Of a DNA stretch of 64,000 nt, positions 25,796 through 36,282 are shown piece by piece. The stretch covers positions 7,052,740 through 7,116,739 of the forward strand of contig NC_061804.1 in the NCBI RefSeq assembly GCF_021462225.1, in the 5' to 3' direction. The stretch comes from Girardinichthys multiradiatus (taxonomy: Eukaryota > Chordata > Actinopteri > Cyprinodontiformes > Goodeidae). Numbering within the stretch: position 1 is the first letter of the stretch; each line of letters starts with the position of its first letter. The notes beneath the pieces were generated by a model. The model was given only the letters and a program-made list of their open reading frames with translations. It was not told the DNA's origin and did no database searches. Both the position numbers and the translations under genes were made by a program.

Positions 25796-28700
25796 AACAG
25801 GTATGATGATTTGTTTTCTGAAATGTGTTAGTTTTTTAGCAGGACATCAAAGGCAGTAATAGCGACACTTACCTTCTGGACGACTGACGAATAGCCTCTT
25901 CAGAGAGTTGTACGTTCCTATTTTGATTGTGCCGTATGAAGCTTGTCTCAGAAGCGCCGGTGAAATCCTGTGCAGAGTGGTAAAATTACTTCGATGAGGT
26001 CTACACTCAAGCAAGTGAAATACGTCAATCTAACTGAAACATTTGCATTAGGATCACCTTTGAAATAGCCAAGAATAAAAGACTGCAACATACAGACTAA
26101 TCAAACCTGACCTGAAGCATTTTGCACTGATAACAGAAAATTCAAAATAAGGCAGCGCAACACCTGCGTCGAACATTAATGTTGACTAAGATTAATTTAC
26201 AATTTCCACACTCTTCTCTTTCTATCACATCATCACACTGTTTCCACCATTCTCTGAGCTTTAGCATCTCTGTCATTAAAATCTACAAGACGTTTGGACT
26301 TTAAGGACACTGAAAGTTCATCCAGTTGGTCAAATGTATTATTTGCATGAATTAATGAATGGCACTTCAAATGTAAGACTCTTATTGAAGACATAGCCAT
26401 GGAGATGACAACTTTGACCTGACGTATCCTGCAGCTCTGTGTTGGGACCCAGCCATGGGTACAAAATGAAAGGAGTTACGCCTCTTTGCTGGCAATCAGA
26501 CATAACTCTTCAAACTGGATCCAAGAGTGTCATACGATCAGGCGATCATATGCACTACATTAAGTAGGAATGAATTGCTGTTTGTGTATCCGGTATTCAT
26601 TCATTCATGAACGGGGTAATTAAAGTACAAGCGTGGCTTGACTTTTCTCTCTGAGGTCTACAGAAGCGAACTGTGGTCCAGAGAGTTCCCAGCAGAGACC
26701 CTGTCTCTACGACGCCGAGTGGAGAAGTTTTTCCTGGTCTGAAGGAAGGACAACGTGACCGCATCACCGTGGTTACAGCAGTAACGTGCAGTTTGGCCGC
26801 CCCGACAGAACGAACCCCCCCCCTCCCCACAGCTACGTAGGTTAGCTGCAAGTTAACCCTTTGTTCACTGTGGATGTTTCTTCAACTTCGTCCCCCTGGA
26901 CAACTTTCCCTGAGCACGGTTCACGTAAGAGGTTGTGTTTTGGGCAGAGAGAAGTAATTTAGAATGAAATAATCTAAACATTTTTCGTATTATGACGTTT
27001 GGTTTATGTTGAAAACACAACCATCTTAGAGCTAGCAGATTATCTGCTCAGCACATGTGCTCAGTTTGTGTGTTCTGTGTTTGGGTTTTTTTTTTTTAAG
27101 TTAAGGCAAATTTTATTTAAAGGGTGATTTTAAACACAGAAGATCGACCATAACGCCGTCCGCGCTTATGCATTTTAACCCTTTTATTAACGGTATTTTA
27201 AAGGTATGTGTTTGATTCTGATGATAAGCCATCAGCTTCTTTTGTTAGCTTTAACTGCTAACAGCTAAGAACAGGTGCTTGCCTACTAAGAGTCAGCTAA
27301 AGGTCATTTACCCAAAAAGGTTGTGTTTTCAATCTAGTAAAATAATATTTAGGGAAATATTATTTTACTAAACTTGATAACTAAACAACACAATTAAGCC
27401 CATTTCTCAAACATTTGGTTCTTAATCAAAATAATATTTCTTTAAATATTATTTTAATAAATAAAGGCAGCTAATTAGACACCGTTGAGAATTCATCCAG
27501 AAGGTTGATTTTATTCAGCAAATCATTTTTTTAAATATTATTTTATTAAAATAATATTTTATCTGATCTTGCATTGTGAATGGTTGTCTAAATGTTTGCT
27601 GATTATTTCCTAAGTTGGTTCCAAGACTTAACTTAACTTCACTTCCAGATTCTTCAAGATAATCCTTGGTTCTCAAACATGAACATTGCATGGTAATGTT
27701 GCATCACTCTTTTTGGTCATGATTTCTAATCATCTTTAATCAACTTGTTTATATTGTACATAGTCCATTAGACTTCATTATTCTTTCATTCTGCTTGGTA
27801 GTTTAGTTGGATTGTTTTAACATAGTAAAGAGTTTGTTGATTGAAATATGTTTGACTTTGAGTTGACTTATTTTTGTTAAATTCTTGTATTTTAAGAAAT
27901 TGTGTGAATTTATTCCATATATGTGCAGAGTTTATGCTGTTCAATAATGTCAGAGCTCGTCTCACACCTTTCTATTCTGTCCTAATACCATCGCCTTAAT
28001 GGGCTGGTATTCACAAGACAACCTTTAACAGACCCATATATTATTTAATAAAATATGAATATTAAATAATATATTCATATTCATAATTACAACATCTGCT
28101 TCAGAACACAGTTTCTGATTTGCTTTCTTTGGGGACAAAAAATGTTCCCAAAACATTAAGTCCTCGTCTTGTAACACCCAATATTGTGTAACATCTTTCC
28201 TCCAGGGCTGGATGCATTGTAACACCACTACTACAAAGTACAATCAAGAAAAATCTGAATTGGGACTATTTTTACATTCTTTTAAACACTTTGGGTTCTA
28301 ATATTAGAGGTGCAAATTTTTTCTTGATCGGCTCTGATCCAAGTTTGACGGGTCAAATACTGAATATTATCCCTACTAACTGAACCTTTTACAGTGTATA
28401 AATGCATCAGCCAACAGTATGTTATTAGTTTTGTTTTTTTTAGTTTAGTGAAAATATAAATATTAGGGATGTATGGTTTGATGCATAAATGAAGAACATC
28501 TTGTAATTCCATCATTTTTTTGTTGAATTCAAAACTACTGCTTCTATTAAACAACCTGCAACACCGTTTTGGTTGGCATGTTTTATAATCCTTAGACAAA
28601 CAAAGATCAGAGTCTCAGACATTATGGTTCAGATGGAGATGAATTATTCAACACAAACATTCATTGAGATAAAAAAAACAATCTTCTGGAAACGAAGCTG

Positions 28701-30517
28701 AGAAATCTGAAGAACTGGAATGCTCTGAAATGAATGATTTCCACCATATTCCCAGGTGTCCCGACATCTCTGAACACTACAGAAACCAAGACTTACAGAC
28801 AAATCTAAAACTAACAGTTTACCAGTTAACTGGATAGGAAAAGCAGTGATGATAATCTACCAGTGACTTTTGAACCTTTATTTAAGCACAATAGAACAGC
28901 ATTTTTGAGGTTATGTAAGATCTGAACTACTGATACACTATGATACATCATCGAAGGTCTCATTAAACTAATTTCTCACAAATGTAAACAAACATTTTTG
29001 TGTTCTCCTCAGAATATATCTGAACCTTAATCCCTCAAAAAATGTTTATTTTGAAGAAGATTATTTGTAACCAAAAAAAACGATGAAGTGGCCAAAAATC
29101 AAGAATAGAACATGAGCAGGAATACCCGCAGCGTACCCAGAGTAGAGCGCCCGGATACCCTCCTCCTTGCCGATCCTGAAGAGAGCATGGAACATGCCCT
29201 TGTAGCGCACCTCCATGTACTGGGACTGACCCTGGACCTGTAACCGGGTCTTAGTCAGATCGATGGGAAATGTCCCTGAAGATGGAAAATAACAACATAG
29301 ACTAAAATGAAGCTGAATTTTGAGGAGTGTTGACCCTAAAAAAGCGCAAGCAAGTTACATTAACTTGCAATCTATTAACACCCTTTTAATATTTTACGCC
29401 AACTAAAACTAATTTCCCCTAGAAGGAATAATAAAGCTATCTTAATCCTTTTTTTACATTTTGTAGAGTTTTTTTCTCATTTTATCTGAGACCAAGAAAA
29501 AAATAGTGCATAATGGTGAAGTGGAAAAGTGCACAGCTTTAAAATGTTTTATAGGTGAAATTCAGAAATTTGTGGCATGCATTTGTTATAACAGTTTCTA
29601 GTTTAATACTTTGTAGAACGACATTTGCTGCAGTTACAGCTGCATGTCTTTAGAGGTATGTCTATCAGCTTTGCACATCAAGAAACTGGGATTTTGTTCT
29701 TCTTTGCAAAATAGCTTAAACGTAGTTGAGTTTGATTTAGGTAAAACTTTGACTGGTCCATTCTAACACATGTGTGCACTTTGATCTAAACCATTCTTTT
29801 GTAACTTTATCTGTATGTTTAGGCTGTTGCTCCACTGGAAGGTGAATTTCTGCCCCAAGTCTTTAGCCCGTTTAAGAAGACGTTTTTTTCCAGCCAGCCC
29901 AGTTTTTAGGTCCATCCATCTTTCCATCTACTGGCTTCTCTGTTCCTGCAAAAAAAAAAGCATCTGTACCACATGATGCTGCCACCACGTTTTGCTGTTG
30001 GGATTATGAATCTGAGAATATTATTTAATATTAAATAATATTCTCAGATTCATAATCCTAACAGGATGGTGTGCTCAGGGTGATAAGCAGTGTTAGTTTT
30101 CTGCCGTAAAGCACTTCGCATGTCTGCTAAAAAGTTTAATAATTGTCATATCTGACCAGAGCAACTACTTCCACGTGTTTTGCTGTGTTCCCTACATGGC
30201 TTATGAAAAATTTAAAATTTGACTTATTTTTTATTTTCAGCAATTCGTTTCTTTTTGCCAATCTTTAATTAAGGGAAAACTTGGAGAAGTGCTGCAATAA
30301 TAGTTGTTCTAATGGGAGCTGAATCCATACATGCCCACTTTTCAGATTTTTGCCTGTAAAACAATTTAAAACAATGTATCATTTACTTTCCACTTCACAG
30401 TCATACACAGCTTTGTGCAAAAAGAAAAATCCAATTAACTACAATGAAATTTGTAAATGTAATGTAGAATAATTCGAGGAGTATGGTTACTTTTGCAAGG
30501 CACTCTATATTTTGTTT

Positions 30518-30561
<44 letters not shown>

Positions 30562-31119
30562 TCTCCAGTCAAATCCCTGCACTTTTTACAACTCTTGTAT
30601 GCTAATCGGTTTAATCAAATGCTTATTTCTTACCATTTCTAGTCATCCCCACATAACAAGATGCTAGTTTTTATACACACATATTTGTATTAGAGTAATT
30701 TCTAGGAATAGCTAGAGCCTAGCTCTGACTAAAACCTGCTGATATTTAAATGAGAGATGCAAATTGAGGCTAACAGCCACTCTGCTGTATCTTTGACTTT
30801 GTGAACTGTGCACATCTTCTACTGTCGACACAAGGTTTTTTTCTGGATGGTCTTCAAATCTATTTAGGAGCATCAGTTCCCCTGTGAGACCAGAGTCATC
30901 ATCACTCTGCAGGTGCTGCTGCAGAATATAACCACAGATTTCATAAGCTGGTAACCATGTATACCTAAATCCTGTACAAATGAGCAATTGTTTTACATTT
31001 TACTTCAATCAAAATAGATAAAAGCGAGGTTCTTGTGTTTTGGTGCATCACGTACCGAATTCTGCGACAATCGAGGCCATCCCTCCATAGATGAACGGTT
31101 TCCAGTTTAAGTTGGCCAT
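16371..31119 (-). CDS. slc25a14: Mitochondrial carrier SLC25A14 (UCP5/BMCP1), 8 coding exons, 286 aa
   Basis: Inner-membrane carrier of the uncoupling-protein branch; proton leak and dicarboxylate or sulfur-anion transport have been reported for the family. Exons in transcript order: 31056-31119, 29137-29275, 25873-25967, 20532-20617, 20110-20205, 17876-18000, 17561-17774 and 16371-16412 (stop TAA). All borders are GT-AG and all phases join. The three carrier repeats show their signatures: PIDLTK (25-30), PTDVLK (123-128) and PVDVVR (217-222). SLC25A14 is preferred over its paralogue SLC25A30 because of [20 protein letters not shown] and the FFIT-type end. The last exon is only 14 codons ([13 protein letters not shown]), 1.1 kb from its neighbour, and is easily missed. 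The start ATG at 31119 gives the usual [11 protein letters not shown] beginning; an upstream in-frame ATG at 31236 is possible. Introns are packed with transposon remains. Confidence 0.96.
18180..19115 (-). mobile_element. Decayed Tc1-like element, left part
   Basis: Plus-strand text such as 'gatgctgccaccaccatg', 'tctgcagctcctccagagt' and 'ggtggctggtcgtgtcttagtaggtt' is the reverse complement of a Tc1-type transposase gene widespread in fish. The transposase strand is minus and many stops break it. The element is split here by the hAT-like insertion at about 19120-19853. Its tail appears to resume at 19856. Confidence 0.7.
19120..19853. mobile_element. Non-autonomous hAT-like element inserted in a Tc1 remnant
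   Basis: The ends are imperfect inverted repeats: 'agtgatgggaatagc...' on the left and '...gacatgcccaatact' on the right. The body is rich in 'agttacttt/aagtaact' words and contains 'aacggcgtta', which I recognise from a fish hAT-type repeat family. There is no transposase ORF. Clear 8-bp target duplications were not seen, so class is tentative. Confidence 0.55.
19856..19985 (-). mobile_element. Tc1-like element, right tail after the insertion
   Basis: The text 'aatacaaaagcatgccacac' and 'aatgtgacaaattgtgaaaa ... tatgaatactt' matches the terminal part of the same Tc1-like family that ends at 19115, so the two pieces look like one element interrupted by the hAT-like insertion. Confidence 0.6.
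20850..21537. repeat. Probable unclassified interspersed repeat
   Basis: Non-coding sequence in an slc25a14 intron with repeat-like phrases such as 'gggcgtggccaagcctc' and 'aagccgccattttg'. It leads straight into the SINE tail at 21538. No ORF or clear termini were found. Confidence 0.3.
21538..21655 (+). repeat. SINE tail fragment
   Basis: 'gcgatgtactggcgacctgt', 'ccagggtgtacc' and 'ctgctggagataggcaccag' form the well-known 3' body of a fish tRNA-derived SINE, here without its tRNA head. The head of the same SINE type is seen at 39835-40062 on the minus strand. Confidence 0.7.
23139..24110 (+). mobile_element. Internally deleted copy of the Tc1/mariner element
   Basis: Same ~200-bp terminal repeats (23139-23338 and 23911-24110) and same TA flanks (23137-23138, 24111-24112) as the complete copy at 4334-5943, in opposite orientation. 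It is 972 bp long against 1,610, so exactly 638 bp are missing from the middle. With both ends intact it could in principle be moved in trans by transposase from a complete copy. It sits in an slc25a14 intron. Confidence 0.95.
23467..23833 (+). pseudogene. Transposase remnant with 638-bp internal deletion
   Basis: The first ~60 codons and the last ~62 codons of the transposase are joined at about 23648. The catalytic core with both aspartates is gone. 638 is not a multiple of three, so the two halves are in different frames. The N-terminal half also has a TGA where the complete copy has CGA (codon for R31, in SERIGC), a typical methyl-CpG decay change. It cannot make a transposase. Confidence 0.93.
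25350..25760 (-). repeat. DNA-transposon remnant
   Basis: 'aggaattttgatttactctt ctttgcagaattgttgaaattcag' (split here) and 'gatcattgtcctgctggtt' match decayed Tc1-type sequence and the fragment at 11605-11770. The ORFs crossing it are shadows. Confidence 0.5.
25763..25795. repeat. (TAC)11 microsatellite
   Basis: Pure trinucleotide run of eleven TAC units at the edge of the transposon remnant, 77 bases from the nearest slc25a14 coding exon (25873-25967). Confidence 0.9.
26590..26930 (+). promoter_or_regulatory. CpG-enriched patch with a plus-strand donor site
   Basis: I count about 17 CpGs in roughly 340 bases inside an slc25a14 intron, far above the flanks. On the plus strand it ends at a good donor (TTCAC|GTAAGAGG, near 26925). 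That would suit a first exon of an antisense non-coding transcript. It could also be an alternative promoter or a decayed repeat. No coding frame is evident. Confidence 0.3.
27335..27370. repeat. AT-rich hairpin 1
   Basis: Perfect 16-bp arms (27335-27350 and 27355-27370) with a 4-base loop. The core is aataatattt/aaatattatt. Confidence 0.85.
27428..27455. repeat. AT-rich hairpin 2
   Basis: Perfect 12-bp arms (27428-27439 and 27444-27455) with the same core word as hairpin 1 and a 4-base loop. Confidence 0.8.
27533..27559. repeat. AT-rich hairpin 3
   Basis: Perfect 13-bp arms with a single-base centre, using the same core word as hairpins 1 and 2 in opposite polarity. Confidence 0.8.
28036..28074. 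repeat. AT-rich hairpin 4
   Basis: Perfect 15-bp arms (28036-28050, 28060-28074) with a 9-base loop. The arm core attatttaata is the same as in the long palindrome at 30001. Confidence 0.85.
29480..30521 (-). mobile_element. Decayed Tc1-like element
   Basis: Plus-strand phrases 'gctgcagttacagctgca', 'gactggtccattctaacaca', 'atgatgctgccaccac' and the end 'ttgcaaggcactctata' belong to the old fish Tc1-type family also seen at 18.2, 40.8, 50.1 and 55.1 kb. The transposase frame (minus) is destroyed. A perfect palindrome has been inserted or created inside it at 30001-30058. Confidence 0.75.
30001..30058. repeat. Perfect 58-bp palindrome
   Basis: Bases 30001-30029 are the exact reverse complement of 30030-30058, with no spacer. 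With one mismatch the symmetry continues to 29995-30064 (ctgttg / taacag). It interrupts the Tc1 remnant between 'tgctgttg' and 'gatggtgtgctcagg', with GGAT on both sides. It could extrude as a cruciform or fold as an RNA hairpin in slc25a14 pre-mRNA. Confidence 0.95.
30523..30559. repeat. (TA)n microsatellite
   Basis: Pure TA alternation immediately after the Tc1 remnant end. Confidence 0.9.
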
Positions 31120-31160
31120 CTCCGAGTCGGCGGCGGCCGCTTCCACCTGCTGCAGCCCCG

Positions 31161-31420
31161 CTATAAATAAGAAAAAACCCAGACAGAGGTCAACGCAATG
31201 CTGCAGCCTCTGACAATACAGCATGTCGACAAACATTGAACTCTAGTGATGCTACAGATCAGAAAGGCTCCTCAGCATCAGCATCCCAGCATACTGCGCC
31301 GGAAAGAGACAGCGAACGCTGTCCTAGGAGGTCCTTATCTTTGGTCGTGTTTCTATTGGCTGTGAGCTCAATCAGTCAAGCGGTCCAGCGATTCTATTGG
31401 TTGTTTGAGTATAACATGAA
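31161..31420 (-). promoter_or_regulatory. slc25a14: Likely slc25a14 promoter and 5' exon region
   Basis: Read on the minus strand this holds two CCAAT boxes (plus-strand 'attgg' near 31355 and 31397) and a GC-richer core. The core has CCGGAA-type ETS sequence and TGCTGGGATGC, similar to ZNF143-type promoter sites. The sequence then runs into a pyrimidine tract ending TTATTTATAG at 31161, which would be the acceptor of the first coding exon. If that acceptor is not used, the frame stays open up to an ATG at 31236. Confidence 0.45.
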
Positions 31421-31439
31421 CGAGAAGGTTGAATGACAG

Positions 31440-32690
31440 CAAGTATCACGAGCTATTGAATAATAACTGAAATAATCACAACTGAAGTTTTACTTTACTT
31501 ACTTTTATGTTTTCGAATACAATTTTAAAAAACACAAATGTTTTTCTGAACATTATTTATTACACTGAAGGTTATCTGGAACACAGCTTCAACAGATGGT
31601 TGCTAGTGTCAATAGGCTAACGACAATTCAGCTAACACTTCGAGGTTACCGGCTGACAGTTAGGCACCACTTTGAGCCAAAATGTCCCCTACCTGTTGCG
31701 TCGAAAAATCCCCAACCCACGGTATTATTTATCTTTGTTTCCCATGGCTCAATGCAATCCCGTGTAGTGACTTTAACACACTGTAAGCAGGAAACTTCTC
31801 GTCTATCGTTAGCTTCTTGTGCCAAGGTCTATCGAAACAATACAAACTCGACTTCCGTTTAAACTTCCAAAATAAAACCGTTTTCCGGAAAACAGGAATT
31901 GAGCCGATACGAGGCTGATGTATCGAGCCGAGATCTACAGTACCTTCGAGCTGTATTTTCGTCATAACCTGCGCTTCTTAACGGCGTTTTACTCCAAAAT
32001 TTAGGTCCATGGTGCATTCCAGTCAACTCGTCCACTGGTGCATTACTGAAATACTTTTCCTTTAAGATAATAAAATCACTTTTTAATGATCAAATGACAC
32101 AAACCTGAACAAATCGTTTTTAAGGGAGCCAAAGAGGCACTTGAGGCGTTGAGGCTCTGGAGCTGCAGGTTGCAGACCCCTGATCTAGCAGATAAAAACT
32201 TTGATCCCTATCTCAATACAGCTGAAGCTAAAAGTGCAACACCTTCATTTTTAATTCATTGATAAAATAAAACTGTAAAGGGAAAAAATTAAATTGGTCC
32301 AATGGACCATTCAGCTACGGTTGCGGTGCTAGCTCAAATCATCATAAGAAACTGATTTAGTATTGTGTCCTCAGAACAGGGGCCATGACACGGGTCAGGA
32401 CCAGTTCTACTGGCACCTGTTGCTGTTGGCTCCTGTCCAGAACCACCAATGGCCACACTTATATAAACAAAAGCAATATATATAAGTTGGTGTTTCTGTT
32501 TGTGTTGTCACTGTACAAATGTTTAATTATTTTAGTAGAAATGTGTCTATACTCCAACAATTGGGTCACATCTTAATAACCTTTGAGTTTAATTTAACCG
32601 AGTACTCCACACCTGAAAGAAAATTTCATTATAGTAGATCATTATCAGGCGATGCAGTAACAACCTTTAAATAATCTGTTCCACTTTTAA
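31440..32690. other. Intergenic upstream of slc25a14
   Basis: No convincing exon. About 31680-31970 is somewhat CpG-rich, with a minus-strand donor-like CAG|GTAGGG near 31692, and could be a distal 5' UTR exon of slc25a14. A MITE-like end ('gttgcagacccctg') occurs near 32170. Confidence 0.3.
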
Positions 32691-32716
32691 TTTCCTCATT
32701 ATCACTGAAAAGCACA

Positions 32717-34147
32717 GTGGAGGGCAATAATTCTGTTTCTTCCCGTTCACAAATTGATTATTTTGTTCATAGTGTTTCTTCATCATTGCGTGATGCATTA
32801 GACAATGCAGCCCCGTTGAAAAAGAAGGTAATCATTCATAGGAGGCTAGCTCCTTGGTTTAATTTAGATCTGCGTACTTTAAAGCACAATGTTAGAAAAT
32901 TGGAGAGAAAATGGCACTCTACACACCTACAGGATTCCTACTTAATCTGGAAAAATAGCCTACTGTTGTATAAAAAGACACTTTGCCAAGCTAGAACAGC
33001 TTATTTCTCATCATTAATAAAAGAGAACAAGAATATTCCTAGGTTTCTCTTTAGTACAGTTGTTAAACTTACACAGAGTCATAGCTCTGTTGAGCCATCC
33101 ATTCCCTTAGCTCTTAGCAGCCATGACTTTATGGGATTCTTCTTAAATAAAATTGATTCTATTAAAAAGAAAATCTTTGACATACTCCCGAAGATGATTA
33201 CTTCATCCTCAGCAAGTGAGACAACATTGGAAATGACTGCAGAACCTGATTTGTGTTTGGACTGTTTTGATCTTGTGGAGCTTCCTGAGTTATCAGAAAT
33301 ATTAGCTTCATCTAAACCTTCAACTTGTATGTTAGACCCAATCCCAACCAAATTATTTAAGGAAGTGTTCCCTCTGATTACCAGCCCCATTTTAGATATG
33401 ATTAATCTATCTTTAGTAAATGGATATGTACCACAAGCTTTTAAGTTAGCTGTAATTAAACCTTTACTTAAGAAACCTTCGCTTGATCGAGATGACTTAA
33501 TAAATTACAGACCTATATCCAATCTTCCATTCTTATCTAAAATTCTTGAGAAAATAGTTGCTAATCAAATGTGTGAGCATTTATACAGCAATGACCTGTT
33601 TGAAGAGTTTCAGTCAGGTTTCAGAGCTCATCATAGCACTGAAACAGCTCTGCTGAAAGTCACTAATGATATTCTTATGGCCTCAGGTAATGGACTTGTG
33701 TCTGTTCTGGTTCTGTTAGTTCTCAGTGCTGCATTTGATACAGTCGACCATAATATTCTCTTAGAAAAGCTGGAATATGCTGTAGGGATCAGGGGAACAG
33801 CGCTAGGCTGGTTTAAATCTTATCTGTCTGACAGATTCCAGTTTGTTCATGTAAATGATAAATCATCTTTAAACTCCAGGGTTAATTGTGGAGTACCACA
33901 GGGTTCAGTACTTGGGCCAATTCTCTTTACTATATATATCCTTCCAATAGGTCAAATTATTAGGCAGCATGGGATAAATCTTCACTGTTACGCTGATGAT
34001 ATGCAGCTTTATTTATCCATAAATCCTGATGAGCCCCACCAGTCAGATAGACTACAAGCATGTCTTGAAGATATAAAAACTTGGATGACTTTAAATTTTT
34101 TGCTTCTAAATTCAGACAAGTTGTTGTCTTTGGACTGGAGTCTTTAA
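32717..34147 (+). pseudogene. LINE reverse transcriptase, 5'-truncated
   Basis: Retroelement polymerase that would copy LINE RNA into the genome. The 476-codon frame shows LINYRPISNLPFLSKILEK, the RT block GVPQGSVLGPILF and the catalytic box YADDMQLYL. It lacks the upstream endonuclease, and the frame is lost near 34130. The protein continues in other frames at about 34125-34480 (FFHLQNISKIRNILS, SRLDYCNSLLSGCPQ) and 34735-35077 (ILASLHWLPVKSRIEFK...), ending at a TAG near 35077. It is non-functional as it stands. Confidence 0.9.
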
Positions 34148-34486
34148 AAAAGAATCTGCTTAGTCAATCACTTAACCTGGATGGCATTAAATTGACCTCT
34201 GGTAATAAAGTAAAAAACCTTGGTGTTACTTTTAACCAGGACATGTCATTTAAATCCTATATTAAACAGGTTTGTAGGACTTCCTTCTTTCATCTCCAGA
34301 ACATTTCCAAAATTAGAAATATCCTGTCCAGGAGTGACGCTGAAAAACTAGTCCATGCATTTGTTACTTCAAGGCTGGACTATTGTAATTCTTTACTATC
34401 AGGATGTCCACAAAATGCAGTTAAAAGCCTTCAGCTGATTCAAAATGCTGCAGCAAGAGTTCTGATGAAAATTAAAAAGAGGTATC

Positions 34487-34734
34487 GGCTGTGGCTGTGG
34501 CTCAGTAGGAAGAGTTGTCGTCTTGCAATCGTCTTGTGGGTTCGATTCCAGCGTCCTCCTGCCATATGTCGATGTGCCCCTGGTCAAGGCACTTAACCTC
34601 TGCATCTGCGTATTGGTGTATGAATGTGTGAGCGTTAGTGAGTGCGATTGGGTGAATGTGGCTCTAGTGTAAAGTGCTTTGAGCGGTCTGTGTGACTGGA
34701 AAAGCACTATATAAGTTCAGTCCATTTACCATTT
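34487..34734 (+). mobile_element. tRNA-derived SINE nested in the LINE
   Basis: Starts GGCTGTGGCTCAGTAGGAAG (A-box-like) and has a B box GGTTCGATTCC at about 34540-34550, the internal RNA polymerase III promoter. It ends 'gcactatataagttcagtcc atttaccattt' (two parts). LINE coding sequence resumes directly after it. No clear target duplication was seen. Confidence 0.85.
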
Positions 34735-36282
34735 CGATCATATTTCTCCTATTTTAGCTTCCCTTCATTGGCTCCCTGTTAAATCCAGAATAGAATTTAA
34801 AATTCTCCTCCTCACATATAAAGCCCTTAATGATCTAGCTCCATCATACATCAGAGATCTGATTGGTCCATACGTTCCTAACAGAGCACTTCGTTCTCAG
34901 ACTGCAGGTTTACTGGTGGTTCCTAGAGTCTCTAGAAGTAGAATGGGAGGCAGATCTTTTAGTTATCAGGCTCCTCTAATGTGGAACCAGCTCCCAGTTT
35001 TAGTCCGTGAGGCAGACACCCTGTCTACATTTAAGGCTAGGCTTAAAACTTTCCTTTTTGATAAAGCTTATAGTTAGAGTGGCTTAGTTTATCAGGGAGG
35101 GAGCTTTTCTCCCTCCTTGTTGGTTGGAGTAAGGGGGAGTCAGGTTTAGCCTAAACCGGCTCAGTTATGGTTGAGGTGCAAACACACCCTCCATTTCTGC
35201 TACCTGTATGACCCCTTCTCTTTTCCAGTGGTTATAATCAGTCTGACAGAGGGAGGTATCCCAATCCTTGTGGTTTTTAGTATAACAATGACCATCAGTG
35301 GGACCCTTTGTGGGGTTCCTTGAGATGACATTGTTGTAAATAAGCGCCGTTTAACTAAATAATCTGAACTGAAACTATCTGTGTAGTTATGCTGCTATAG
35401 GTTTAGGCTGCTGGAGGACACAATGACCACTTTCACCCTCTTCGCTACATTCTCACACTACTCTCCAATTTTGCATTATTTGCTGTTATTTCAGCTTTTA
35501 ACTTTGTTCTCTCTTTTCTCTTCCTAGAAGCTACACCTGGCCTGGCTCTGTGTCTGCCTGTGACACCTTTCTGGAAAGGGGAATCGTCCGAGCTTCTGCT
35601 GGCAACAACTTAATGCTCACCCTCTACCGATGATCCACATAGCCCTGTCTTTTAGTGTTTAACCCTTTCTCTCTCCTAGACATGGAAATTGACTGAGCTT
35701 AACTGTAACAAACTCTATGTCCTCTCTTTCAGACTCTAACTTGAAAACTGGCTCAGAGTTTATCGGTTCTTTCTTTATAGGTGAAATGACTAAAGGAGCT
35801 ACATCCATTAACATTTACTTTTCCTTCCCATAGAAAGGACTCCTGGATCAGTGCTTCTTTGTTCTCTTTGTGTCTCTGCTCTGTTCTCTCAAACCCCCAG
35901 TCGGTCGTGGCAGATGGCCGCTCACACTGAGCCTGGTTCTGCTGGAGGTTTCTTCCTGTTAAAAGGGAGTTTTTCCTCTCCACTGTCGCTATATGCATGC
36001 TCAGTATGAGGGATTGCTGCAAAGTTAACGCCAGTGACTGTCCACTGTCTCTACATGCTCATCCAGGAGGAGTGAACGCTGCAAGTCACTGACTGGATGC
36101 AATCGGCTGGGTTTCCTTAGATAGAAAAACTTTTTTATCCAATTTGAATAAAAAGCTAACTCCAACTGCACTGTTCAATTGTTAGTATTAAATGGAATGT
36201 ATGTACCTGACCGTTGTGAAGTGTCTTGAGACATGTGTTGTGAATTGGCGCTATATAAATAAACTGAATTGAATTGAATTGA

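Larger units (their letters stand above)
32695..36282 (+). mobile_element. 5'-truncated L2-like LINE retrotransposon
   Basis: A plus-strand reverse-transcriptase frame is followed by a long 3' region that ends in a tandem GAATT tail ('ctgaattgaattgaattgaa', about 36263-36282), typical of fish L2-type elements. The N-terminal endonuclease part is missing, so the copy is 5'-truncated near 32.7 kb, the usual result of incomplete target-primed reverse transcription. It is broken by a frame change near 34.1 kb and by a nested SINE. Confidence 0.88.

Noticed and set aside
34487..34560. tRNA-like gene with A and B boxes
   Set aside because: The pol-III boxes belong to a SINE: the sequence continues into a non-tRNA body and tail, and no full cloverleaf is formed.
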